Source: Balanoglossus misakiensis (taxonomy: Eukaryota; Hemichordata). Taken from it: a stretch of DNA of 64,000 nt. Position numbers and translations under genes: made by a program. Location of the stretch: positions 1,302,001-1,366,000 of the forward strand of contig CM082580.2 of NCBI GenBank assembly GCA_040954595.2, read 5' to 3'. Shown here piece after piece: positions 37,901 to 50,000 of this stretch. Every line of letters starts with the position of its first letter. Positions within the stretch are counted from its first letter, which is position 1. A model generated the notes under the pieces. That model worked only from the letters and a program-made list of their open reading frames with translations, had not been told where the DNA came from and ran no database searches.

Positions 37901-38337
37901 AGATCGAGAGATAGTTCTAAAATTGCCATGTTTGCTTCCAAACAGCCTCGTTTATTTACGGAATTCTGTTTTGAGGCGCAGAACACATAGATAGGCATAT
38001 GTGCATAAGAAAGTTTTCCACTATAGACTCTGTAGATCGAGAGATAGTTCTAAAATGTCCATGGTTGCTTCCAAACACAGCCTCGTTTGTTTACAAAATT
38101 CTTTTGTGATGCGCAGAACACATATATAGGCCTATGCGCATAAGAACGTTTTCCACTAGACTCTGTAGATCGACGGATAGTTGTAAAATTTCCATGGTTG
38201 CTTCCAAACAGCCTCGTTTATTTACCGAATTCTGTTGTGAGGCACAGAACACATAGATAGGCCTATGTGCATAAGAAAGTTTTCCACTATAGACTCTGTA
38301 GATCGAGAGATAGTTCTAAAATGTCCATGGTTGCTTC
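34620..38337 (+). repeat. SatA block duplicating 4865-8582
   Basis: At offset 29755 the pairs are 5029/34784, 5553/35308, 6079/35834, 6807/36562 and 7854/37609. It keeps the monomer missing from the 9073-12660 unit. After about 38337 it follows the sequence to the right of the 9073-12660 unit instead. Confidence 0.85.
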
Positions 38338-40540
38338 CAAACACAGCCTCGTTTGTTTACAAAATTCTGTTGTGATGCGCAGAACACATATATAGGCCTA
38401 TGCGCATAATAACGTTTTCCACTAGACTCTGTAGATCGACGGATAGTTGTAAAATTTCCATGGTTGCTTCCAAACAGCCTCGTTTATTTACCGAATTCTG
38501 TTGTGAGGCGCAGAACACATAGATAGGCATATGTGCATAAGAAAGTTTTCCACTATAGACTCTGTAGATCGAGAGATAGTTCTAAAATGTCCATGGTTGC
38601 TACCAAACACAGCCTCGTTTGTTTACAAAATTCTGTTGTGATGCGCAGAACACATATATAGGCCTATGCGCATAAGAACGTTTCCACTAGACTCTGTAGA
38701 TCGACGGATAGTTGTAAAATTTCCATGGTTGCTTCCAAACAACCTCGTTTGTTTACGAATTCTGTTGTGATGCGCAGAACACATATATAGGCCTATGCGC
38801 ATAAGAACGTTTTCCACTTGACTCTGTAGATCGAGAGATAGTTCTAAAATTTCCATGGTTGCTTCCAAACAGCCTCGTTTATTTACCGAATTCTGTTGTG
38901 AGACGCAGAACACGTAATAGGCCTATGCGCATAAGAAAGTTTTCCACCAGACTCCGTAGATCGACGGATAGTTGTAAAATTTCCATGGTTGCTTCCAAAC
39001 AGCCTCGTTTATTTACCGAATTCTGTTGTGAGGCGCAGAACACATAGATAGGCATATGTGCATAAGAAAGTTTTCCACTATAGACTCTGTAGATCGAGAG
39101 ATAGTTCTAAAATGTCCATTGCTGCTACCAAACACAGCCTCGTTTGTTTACAAAATTCTGTTGTGATGCGCAGAACACATATATAGGCCTATGCGCATAT
39201 GAACGTTTTCCACTATACACTGTAGATCGAGAGATAGTTCTAAAACTTCCATGTTTGCTTCCAAACAGCCTCGTTTATTTGCGGAATTCTGTTTTGAGGC
39301 GCAGAACACATAGATAGGCATATGTGAATAAGAAAGTTTTCCACTATAGACTCTGTAGATCGAGAGATAGTTGTAAAATTTCCATGGTTGCTTCCAAACA
39401 GCCTCGTTTATTTACCGATTTCTGTTGTGAGGCGCAGAACACATAGATAGGCCTATGCGCATAAAAAACTTTTCAACTTTAGATCAACGGATAGTTCTAA
39501 AATTTCCATGGTTGTTTCCAAACAGCCTCGTTTATTTACCGAATTCTGTTGTGATGCGTAGAACACATACATATGCCTATGCGCATAAGAAAGTTTTCCA
39601 CTAGACTCCGTAGATCGACGAATAGTTCTAAAATGTCCATGGTTGCTTCCAAACAAAGCCTGGTTTGTTTACAAAATTCTGTTGTGATGCGCAGAACACA
39701 TAGATAGGCCTATGCGCATATGAACGTTTTCCACTATACTCTGTAGATCGAGAGATAGTTCTAAAATTGCCATGTTTGCTTCCAAACAGCCTCGTTTATT
39801 TACGGAATTCTGTTTTGAGGCGCAGAACACATAGATAGGCATATGTGCATAAGAAAGTTTTCCACTATAGACTCTGTAGATCGAGAGATAGTTCTAAAAT
39901 GTCCATGGTTGCTTCCAAACACAGCCTCGTTTGTTTACAAAATTCTTTTGTGATGCGCAGAACACATATATAGGCCTATGCGCATAAGAACGTTTTCCAC
40001 TAGACTCTGTAGATCGACGGATAGTTGTAAAATTTCCATGGTTGCTTCCAAACAGCCTCGTTTATTTACCGAATTCTGTTGTGAGGCACAGAACACATAG
40101 ATAGGCCTATGTGCATAAGAAAGTTTTCCACTATAGACTCTGTAGATCGAGAGATAGTTCTAAAATGTCCATGGTTGCTTCCAAACACAGCCTCGTTTGT
40201 TTACAAAATTCTGTTGTGATGCGCAGAACACATATATAGGCCTATGCGCATAATAACGTTTTCCACTAGACTCTGTAGATCGACGGATAGTTGTAAAATT
40301 TCCATGGTTGCTTCCAAACAGCCTCGTTTATTTACCGAATTCTGTTGTGAGGCGCAGAACACATAGATAGGCATATGTGCATAAGAAAGTTTTCCACTAT
40401 AGACTCTGTAGATCGAGAGATAGTTCTAAAATGTCCATGGTTGCTACCAAACACAGCCTCGTTTGTTTACAAAATTCTGTTGTGATGCGCAGAACACATA
40501 TATAGGCCTATGCGCATAAGAACGTTTCCACTAGACTCTG
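36840..40540 (+). repeat. SatA tandem duplication, 1844-bp period
   Basis: Unit 1 is 36840-38683 and unit 2 38684-40527. The pairs are 36975/38819, 37015/38859 and 37609/39453. Both carry CACTTGACTC (36975, 38819) where the related copies at 7.2, 11.3 and 30.9 kb read CACTAGACTC, so the duplication happened after that change. 1844 bp is 14 monomers. Confidence 0.85.
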
Positions 40541-43500
40541 TAGATCGACGGATAGCTGTAAAATTTCCATGGTTGCTTCCAAACAGCCTCGTTTATTTAC
40601 CGATTTCTGTTGTGAGGCGCAGAACACATGATAGGCCTATGCGCATGAGACATTTTTCCACTAGACTCTGTAGATCGACGGATAGTTGTAAAATTTCATG
40701 GTTGCTTCCAAATACAGCCTCGTTTATTTACCGATTTCTGTTGTGAGGCGCAGAACACATAGATAGGCCTATGTGCATAAGAAAGTTTTCCACTATAGAC
40801 TCTGTAGATCGAGAGATAGTTCTAAAATGTCCATGGTTGCTTCCAAACACAGCCTCGTTTGTTTACAAAATTCTGTTGTGATGCGCAGAACACATATATA
40901 GGCCTATGCGCATAATAACGTTTTCCACTAGACTCTGTAGATCGACGGATAGTTGTAAAATTTCCATGGTTGCTTCCAAACAGCCTCGTTTATTTACCGA
41001 TTTCTGTTGTGAGGCGCAGAACACATGATAGGCCTATGCGCATGAGACATTTTTCCACTAGACTCTGTAGATCGACGGATAGTTGTAAAATTTCATGGTT
41101 GCTTCCAAATACAGCCTCGTTTATTTACCGATTTCTGTTGTGAGGCGCAGAACACATAGATAGGCCTATGTGCATAAGAAAGTTTTCCACTATAGACTCT
41201 GTAGATCGAGAGATAGTTCTAAAATGTCCATGGTTGCTTCCAAACACAGCCTCGTTTGTTTACAAAATTCTGTTGTGATGCGCAGAACACATATATAGGC
41301 CTATGCGCATAAGAACGTTTCCACTAGACTCTGTAGATCGACGGATAGCTGTAAAATTTCCATGGTTGCTTCCAAACAGCCTCGTTTATTTACCGATTTC
41401 TGTTGTGAGGCGCAGAACACATGATAGGCCTATGCGCATGAGACATTTTTCCACTAGACTCTGTAGATCGACGGATAGTTGTAAAATTTCATGGTTGCTT
41501 CCAAATACAGCCTCGTTTATTTACCGATTTCTGTTGTGAGGCGCAGAACACATAGATAGGCCTATGTGCATAAGAAAGTTTTCCACTATAGACTCTGTAG
41601 ATCGAGAGATAGTTCTAAAATGTCCATGGTTGCTTCCAAACACAGCCTCGTTTGTTTACAAAATTCTGTTGTGATGCGCAGAACACATATATAGGCCTAT
41701 GCGCATAATAACGTTTTCCACTAGACTCTGTAGATCGACGGATAGTTGTAAAATTTCCATGGTTGCTTCCAAACAGCCTCGTTTATTTACCGATTTCTGT
41801 TGTGAGGCGCAGAACACATGATAGGCCTATGCGCATGAGACATTTTTCCACTAGACTCTGTAGATCGACGGATAGTTGTAAAATTTCATGGTTGCTTCCA
41901 AATACAGCCTCGTTTATTTACCGATTTCTGTTGTGAGGCGCAGAACACATAGATAGGCCTATGTGCATAAGAAAGTTTTCCACTATAGACTCTGTAGATC
42001 GAGAGATAGTTCTAAAATGTCCATGGTTGCTTCCAAACACAGCCTCGTTTGTTTACAAAATTCTGTTATGATGCGCAGAACACATATATAGGCCTATGCG
42101 CATAATAACGTTTTCCACTAGACTCTGTAGATCGACGGATAGTTGTAAAATTTCCATGGTTGCTTCCAAACAGCCTCGTTTATTTACCGAATTCTGTTGT
42201 GAGGCGCAGAACACATAGATAGGCATATGTGCATAAGAAAGTTTTCCACTATAGACTCTGTAGATCGAGAGATAGTTCTAAAATGTCCATGGTTGCTACC
42301 ATACACAGCCTCGTTTGTTTACAAAATTCTGTTGTGAATCGCAGAACACATATATAGGCCTATGCGCATAAGAACGTTTCCACTAGACTCTGTAGATCGA
42401 CGGATTGCTGTAAAATTTCATGGTTGCTTCCAAATACAGCCTCGTTTATTTACCGATTTCTGTTGTGATGCGCAGAACACATATATAGGCCTATGCGCAT
42501 AATAACGTTTTCCACTAGACTCTGTAGATCGACGGATAGTTGTAAAATTTCCATGGTTGCTTCCAAACAGCCTCGTTTATTTACCGATTTCTGTTGTGAG
42601 GCGCAGAACACATGATAGGCCTATGCGCATGAGACATTTTTCCACTAGACTCTGTAGATCGACGGATAGTTGTAAAATTTCATGGTTGCTTCCAAATACA
42701 GCCTCGTTTATTTACCGATTTCTGTTGTGAGGCGCAGAACACATAGATAGGCCTATGTGCATAAGAAAGTTTTCCACTATAGACTCTGTAGATCGAGAGA
42801 TAGTTCTAAAATGTCCATGGTTGCTTCCAAACACAGCCTCGTTTGTTTACAAAATTCTGTTGTGATGCGCAGAACACATATATAGGCCTATGCGCATAAG
42901 AACGTTTCCACTAGACTCTGTAGATCGACGGATAGCTGTAAAATTTCCATGGTTGCTTCCAAACAGCCTCGTTTATTTACCGATTTCTGTTGTGAGGCGC
43001 AGAACACATGATAGGCCTATGCGCATGAGACATTTTTCCACTAGACTCTGTAGATCGACGGATAGTTGTAAAATTTCATGGTTGCTTCCAAATACAGCCT
43101 CGTTTATTTACCGATTTCTGTTGTGAGGCGCAGAACACATAGATAGGCCTATGTGCATAAGAAAGTTTTCCACTATAGACTCTGTAGATCGAGAGATAGT
43201 TCTAAAATGTCCATGGTTGCTTCCAAACACAGCCTCGTTTGTTTACAAAATTCTGTTGTGATGCGCAGAACACATATATAGGCCTATGCGCATAATAACG
43301 TTTTCCACTAGACTCTGTAGATCGACGGATAGTTGTAAAATTTCCATGGTTGCTTCCAAACAGCCTCGTTTATTTACCGATTTCTGTTGTGAGGCGCAGA
43401 ACACATGATAGGCCTATGCGCATGAGACATTTTTCCACTAGACTCTGTAGATCGACGGATAGTTGTAAAATTTCATGGTTGCTTCCAAATACAGCCTCGT

Positions 43501-43560
43501 TTATTTACCGATTTCTGTTGTGAGGCGCAGAACACATAGATAGGCCTATGTGCATAAGAA
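40510..43560 (+). repeat. SatA trimer higher-order repeat, 396-397 bp, locally amplified
   Basis: The marker CATGAGACATTTTTCC occurs at 40645, 41041, 41437, 41834, 42628, 43024 and 43421, steps of 396, 396, 397, 794, 396 and 397. Each trimer has one CATGAGACAT monomer, one with the short ATTTCATGG and CCAAATACAGCC, and one ending AGGCCTATGTGC. The dense amplification occurs here and not at the matching place in copy 1 (about 13.3 kb), which has one such unit. Confidence 0.88.
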
Positions 43561-44055
43561 AGTTTTCCACTATAGACTCTGTAGATCGAGAGATAGTTCT
43601 AAAATGTCCATGGTTGCTTCCAAACACAGCCTCGTTTGTTTACAAAATTCTGTTATGATGCGCAGAACACATATATAGGCCTATGCGCATAATAACGTTT
43701 TCCACTAGACTCTGTAGATCGACGGATAGTTGTAAAATTTCCATGGTTGCTTCCAAACAGCCTCGTTTATTTACCGAATTCTGTTGTGAGGCGCAGAACA
43801 CATAGATAGGCATATGTGCATAAGAAAGTTTTCCACTATAGACTCTGTAGATCGAGAGATAGTTCTAAAATGTCCATGGTTGCTACCATACACAGCCTCG
43901 TTTGTTTACAAAATTCTGTTGTGAATCGCAGAACACATATATAGGCCTATGCGCATAAGAACGTTTCCACTAGACTCTGTAGATCGACGGATTGCTGTAA
44001 AATTTCATGGTTGCTTCCAAATACAGCCTCGTTTATTTACCGATTTCTGTTGTGA
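40881..44055 (+). repeat. SatA tandem duplication, 1587-bp period
   Basis: Unit 1 is about 40881-42467 and unit 2 about 42468-44055. The pairs are 41041/42628, 41303/42890 and 41834/43421. Rare shared variants are TTCTGTTATGATG (near 42065 and 43652), CTACCATACACAG (near 42297 and 43885), GTGAATCGCAG (near 42335 and 43922) and GGATTGCTG (near 42402 and 43989). The crossover lies in the common CTGTTGTGATGCGCA motif near 42468. Confidence 0.88.
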
Positions 44056-47000
44056 TGCGCATAACACATAGATAGGCCTATGCGCATAAGAACGTTTTAC
44101 ACTAGACTCTGTAGATCGACGGATAGTTGTACAATTTCCATGGTTGCTTCCAAACAGCTTCGTTTATTTACCGATTTCTGTTGTGAGGCGCAGAACACAT
44201 GATAGGCCTATGCGCATAAGACATTTTTCCACTAGACTCTGTAGATCGACGGATAGTTCTAAAAGTTCCATGGTTGCTTCCAAACAGCCTCGTTTATTTA
44301 CCGAATTCTGTTGTGAGGCGCAGAGCACGTAATAGGCCTATGCGCATAAGAAAGTTTTCCACCAGACTCTGTAGATCGACGGATAGTTGTAAAATTTCCA
44401 TGGTTGCTTCCAAACAGCCTCGTTTATTTACCGATTTCTGTTGTGATGCGCAGAACACATAGATAGGCATATGTGCATAATAAAGTTTTCCACTAGACTC
44501 TGTAGATCGAGAGATAGTTCTAAAATTTCCATGGTTGCTTCCAAACACAGCCTCGTTTGTTTACAAAATTCTGTTGTGATGCGCAGAACACATATATAGG
44601 CCTATGCGCATAATAACGTTTTCCACTAGACTCTGTAGATCGACGGATAGTTGTAAAATTTCCATGGTTGCTTCCAAACAGCCTCGTTTATTTACCGAAT
44701 TCTGTTGTGAGGCGCAGAACACATAGATAGGCATATGTGCATAAGAAAGTTTTCCACTATAGACTCTATAGATCGAGAGATAGTTCTAAAATGTCCATGG
44801 TTGCTTCCAAACACAGCCTCGTTTGTTTACAAAATTCTGTTGTGATGCGCAGAACACATATATAGGCCTATGCGCATAAGAACGTTTCCACTAGACTCTG
44901 TAGATCGACGGATAGCTGTAAAATTTCCATGGTTGCTTTTAAACAGCCTCGTTTATTTACCGATTTCTGTTGTGAGGCGCAGAACACATAGATAGGCATA
45001 TGTGCATAAGAAAGTTTTCCACTATAGACTCTGTAGATCGAGAGATAGTTCTAAAATGTCCATGGTTGCTACCAAACACAGCCTCGTTTGTTTACAAAAT
45101 TCTGTTGTGATGCGCAGAACACATATATAGGCCTATGCGCATAAGAACGTTTCCACTAGACTCTGTAGATCGACGGATAGCTGTAAAATTTCCATGGTTG
45201 CTTCCAAACAGCCTCGTTTATTTACCGATTTCTGTTGTGAGGCGCAGAACACATGATAGGCCTATGCGCATGAGACATTTTTCCACTAGACTCTGTAGAT
45301 CGACGGATAGTTGTAAAATTTCATGGTTGCTTCCAAATACAGCCTCGTTTATTTACCGATTTCTGTTGTGAGGCGCAGAACACATAGATAGGCCTATGTG
45401 CATAAGAAAGTTTTCCACTATAGACTCTGTAGATCGAGAGATAGTTCTAAAATGTCCATGGTTGCTTCCAAACACAGCCTCGTTTGTTTACAAAATTCTG
45501 TTGTGATGCGCAGAACACATATATAGGCCTATGCGCATAATAACGTTTTCCACTAGACTCTGTAGATCGACGGATAGTTGTAAAATTTCCATGGTTGCTT
45601 CCAAACAGCCTCGTTTATTTACCGAATTCTGTTGTGAGGCGCAGAACACATAGATAGGCATATGTGCATAAGAAAGTTTTCCACTATAGACTCTGTAGAT
45701 CGAGAGATAGTTCTAAAATGTCCATGGTTGCTACCAAACACAGCCTCGTTTGTTTACAAAATTATGTTGTGATGCGCAGAACACATATATAGGCCTATGC
45801 GCATAAGAACGTTTCCACTAGACTCTGTAGATCGACGGATAGCTGTAAAATTTCATGGTTGCTTCCAAATACAGCCTCGTTTATTTACCGATTTCTGTTG
45901 TGATGCGCATAACACATAGATAGGCCTATGCGCATAAGAACGTTTTACACTAGACTCTGTAGATCGACGGATAGTTGTACAATTTCCATGGTTGCTTCCA
46001 AACAGCCTCGTTTATTTACCGATTTCTGTTGTGAGGCGCAGAACACATGATAGGCCTATGCGCATAAGACATTTTTCCACTAGACTCTGTAGATCGACGG
46101 ATAGTTCTAAAATTTCCATGGTTGCTTCCAAACAGCCTCGTTTATTTACCGAATTCTGTTGTGAGGCGCAGAGCACGTAATAGGCCTATGCGCATAAGAA
46201 AGTTTTCCACCAGACTCTGTAGATCGACGGATAGTTGTACAATTTCCATGGTTGCTTCCAAACAGCCTCGTTTATTTACCGATTTCTGTTGTGATGCGCA
46301 GAACACATAGATAGGCATATGTGCATAATAAAGTTTTCCACTAGACTCTGTAGATCGAGAGATAGTTCTAAAATTTCCATGGTTGCTTCCAAACACAGCC
46401 TCGTTTGTTTACAAAATTCTGTTGTGATGCGCAGAACACATATATAGGCCTATGCGCATAATAACGTTTTCCACTAGACTCTGTAGATCGACGGATAGTT
46501 GTAAAATTTCCATGGTTGCTTCCAAACAGCCTCGTTTATTTACCGAATTCTGTTGTGAGGCGCAGAACACATAGATAGGCATATGTGCATAAGAAAGTTT
46601 TCCACTATAGACTCTATAGATCGAGAGATAGTTCTAAAATGTCCATGGTTGCTTCCAAACACAGCCTCGTTTGTTTACAAAATTCTGTTGTGATGCGCAG
46701 AACACATATATAGGCCTATGCGCATCAGAACGTTTCCACTAGACTCTGTAGATCGACGGATAGCTGTAAAATTTCCATGGTTGCTTTTAAACAGCCTCGT
46801 TTATTTACCGATTTCTGTTGTGAGGCGCAGAACACATAGATAGGCATATGTGCATAAGAAAGTTTTCCACTATAGACTCTGTAGATCGAGAGATAGTTCT
46901 AAAATGTCCATGGTTGCTCCCAAACACAGCCTCGTTTGTTTACAAAATTCTGTTATGATGCGCAGAACACATATATAGGCCTATGCGCATAAGAACGTTT

Positions 47001-50000
47001 CCACTAGACTCTGTAGATCGACGGATAGCTGTAAAATTTCCATGGTTGCTTTTAAACAGCCTCGTTTATTTACCGATTTCTGTTGTGAGGCGCAGAACAC
47101 ATAGATAGGCATATGTGCATAAGAAAGTTTTCCACTATAGACTCTGTAGATCGAGAGATAGTTCTAAAATGTCCATGGTTGCTTCCAAACACAGCCTCGT
47201 TTATTTACCGATTTCTGTTGTGATGCGCATAACACATAGATAGGCCTATGCGCATAAGAACGTTTTCCACTAGACTCTGTAGATCGACGGATAGTTGTAC
47301 AATTTCCATGGTTGCTTCCAAACAGCATCGTTTATTTACCGAATTCTGTTGTGAGGCGCAGAACACGTAATAGGTCTATGCGCATAAGGAAGTTTTCCAC
47401 CAGACTCTGTAGATCGACGGATAATTGTAAAATTTCATGGTTGCTTCCAAATACAGCCTCGTTTATTTACCGATTTCTGTTGTGATGCGCATAACACATA
47501 GATAGGCCTATGCGCATAAGAACGTTTTCCACTAGACTATGTAGATCGACGGATAGTTGTACAATTTCCATGGTTGCTTCCAAACAGCCTCGTTTATTTA
47601 CCGATTTCTGTTGTGAGGCGCAGAACACATGATAGGCCTATGCGCATAAGACATTTTTTCCACTAGACTCTGTAGATCGACGGATAGTTCTAAAATTTCC
47701 ATGGTTGCTTCCAAACAGCCTCGTTTATTTACCGAATTCTGTTGTGAGGCGCAGAGCACGCAATAGGCCTATGCGCATAAGAAAGTTTTCCACCAGACTC
47801 CGTAGATCGACGGATAGTTGTAAAAGTTCCATGGTTGTTTCCAAACACAGCCTCGTTCATTTACAAAATTCTGTTGTGATGCGCTGAACACATACATATG
47901 CCTATGCGCATAAGAAAGTTTCCCACTAGACTCTGTAGATCGACGGATAGTTCTAAAATTTCCATGATTTCTTCCAAACACATCCTCGATTGTTTACAAA
48001 ATTCTGTTGTGATGCGCAGAACACATAGATAGGCCTGTGCGCATATGAACGTTTTCCACTATACACTGTAGATCCAGAGATAGTTCTAAAACTTCCATGT
48101 TTGCTTCCAAACAGCCTCGTTTATTTGCGGAATTCTGTTTTGAGGCGCAGAACACATAGATAGGCATATGTGAATAAGAAAGTTTTCCACTATAGACTCT
48201 GTAGATCGAGAGATAGTTCTAAAATTTCCATGGTTGCTTTTAAACAGCCTCGTTTATTTACCGATTTCTGTTGTGAGGCGCAGAACACATAGATAGGCCT
48301 ATGCGCATAAAAAACTTTTCAACTTTAGATCAACGGATAGTTCAAAAATTTCCATGGTTGTTTCCAAACAGCCTCGTTTATTTACCGAATTCTGTTGTGA
48401 TGCGTAGAACACATACATATGCCTATGCGCATAAGAAAGTTTTCCACTTGACTCCGTAGATCGACGAATAGTTCTAAAATGTCCATGGTTGCTTCCAAAC
48501 AGCCTCGTTTATTGACGGAATTCTGTTTTGAGGCGCAGAACACATAGATAGGCATATGTGCATAAGAAAGTTTTCCACTATAGACTCTGTACATCGAGAG
48601 ATAGTTCTAAAATTTCCATGGTTGCTTCCAAACACAGCCTCGTTTGTTTACAAAATTCTGTTGTGATGCGCAGAACACATATATAGGCCTATGCGCATAA
48701 GAACGTTTTCCACTAGACTCTGTAGATCGACGGATAGTTCTAAAATTTCCATGGTTGCTTCCAAACAGCCTCGTTTATTTACCGAATTCTGTTGTGAGGC
48801 ACAGAACACATTGATAGGCCTATGTGCATAAGAAAGTTTTCCACTATAGACTCTGTAGATCGAGAGATAGTTCTAAAATGTCCATGGTTGCTTCCAAACA
48901 CAGCCTCGTTTGTTTACAAAATTCTGTTGTGATGCGCAGAACACATATATAGGCCTATGCGCATAATAACGTTTTCCACTAGACTCTGTAGATCGACGGA
49001 TAGTTGTAAAATTTCCATGGTTGCTTCCAAACAGCCTCGTTTATTTACCGAATTCTGTTGTGAGGCGCAGAACACATAGATAGGCATATGTGCATAAGAA
49101 AGTTTTCCACTATAGACTCTGTAGATCGAGAGATAGTTCTAAAATGTCCATGGTTGCTACCAAACACAGCCTCGTTTGTTTACAAAATTCTGTTGTGATG
49201 CGCAGAACACATATATAGGCCTATGCGCATAAGAACGTTTCCACTAGACTCTGTAGATCGACGGATAGCTGTAAAATTTCCATGGTTGCTTCCAAACAGC
49301 CTCGTTTATTTACCGATTTCTGTTGTGAGGCGCAGAACACATGATAGGCCTATGCGCATGAGACATTTTTCCACTAGACTCTGTAGATCGACGGATAGCT
49401 GTAAAATTTCCCTGGTTGCTTCCAAACAGCCTCGTTTATTTACCGATTTCTGTTGTGAGGCGCAGAACACATGATAGGCCTATGCGCATGAGACATTTTT
49501 CCACTAGACTCTGTAGATCGACGGATAGTTGTAAAATTTCCATGGTTGCTTCCAAACAGCCTCGTTTATTTACCGAATTCTGTTGTGAGGCGCAGAACAC
49601 GTAATAGGTCTATGCGCATAAGGAAGTTTTCCACCAGACTCTGTAGATCGACGGATAGTTGTAAAATTTCATGGTTGCTTCCAAATACAGCCTCGTTTAT
49701 TTACCGATTTCTGTTGTGAAGCGCATAACACATAGATAGGCCTATGCGCATAAGAACGTTTTCCACTAGACTCTTTAGATCGACGGATAGTTGTACAATT
49801 TCCATGGTTGCTTCCAAACAGCCTCGTTTATTTACCGATTTCTGTTGTGAGGCGCAGAACACATGATAGGCCTATGCGCATAAGAAAGTTTTCCACCAGA
49901 CTCTGTAGATCGACGGATAGTTGTAAAATTTCCATGGTTGCTTCCAAACAGCCTCGTTTATTTACCGATTTCTGTTGTGATGCGCAGAACACATAGATAG

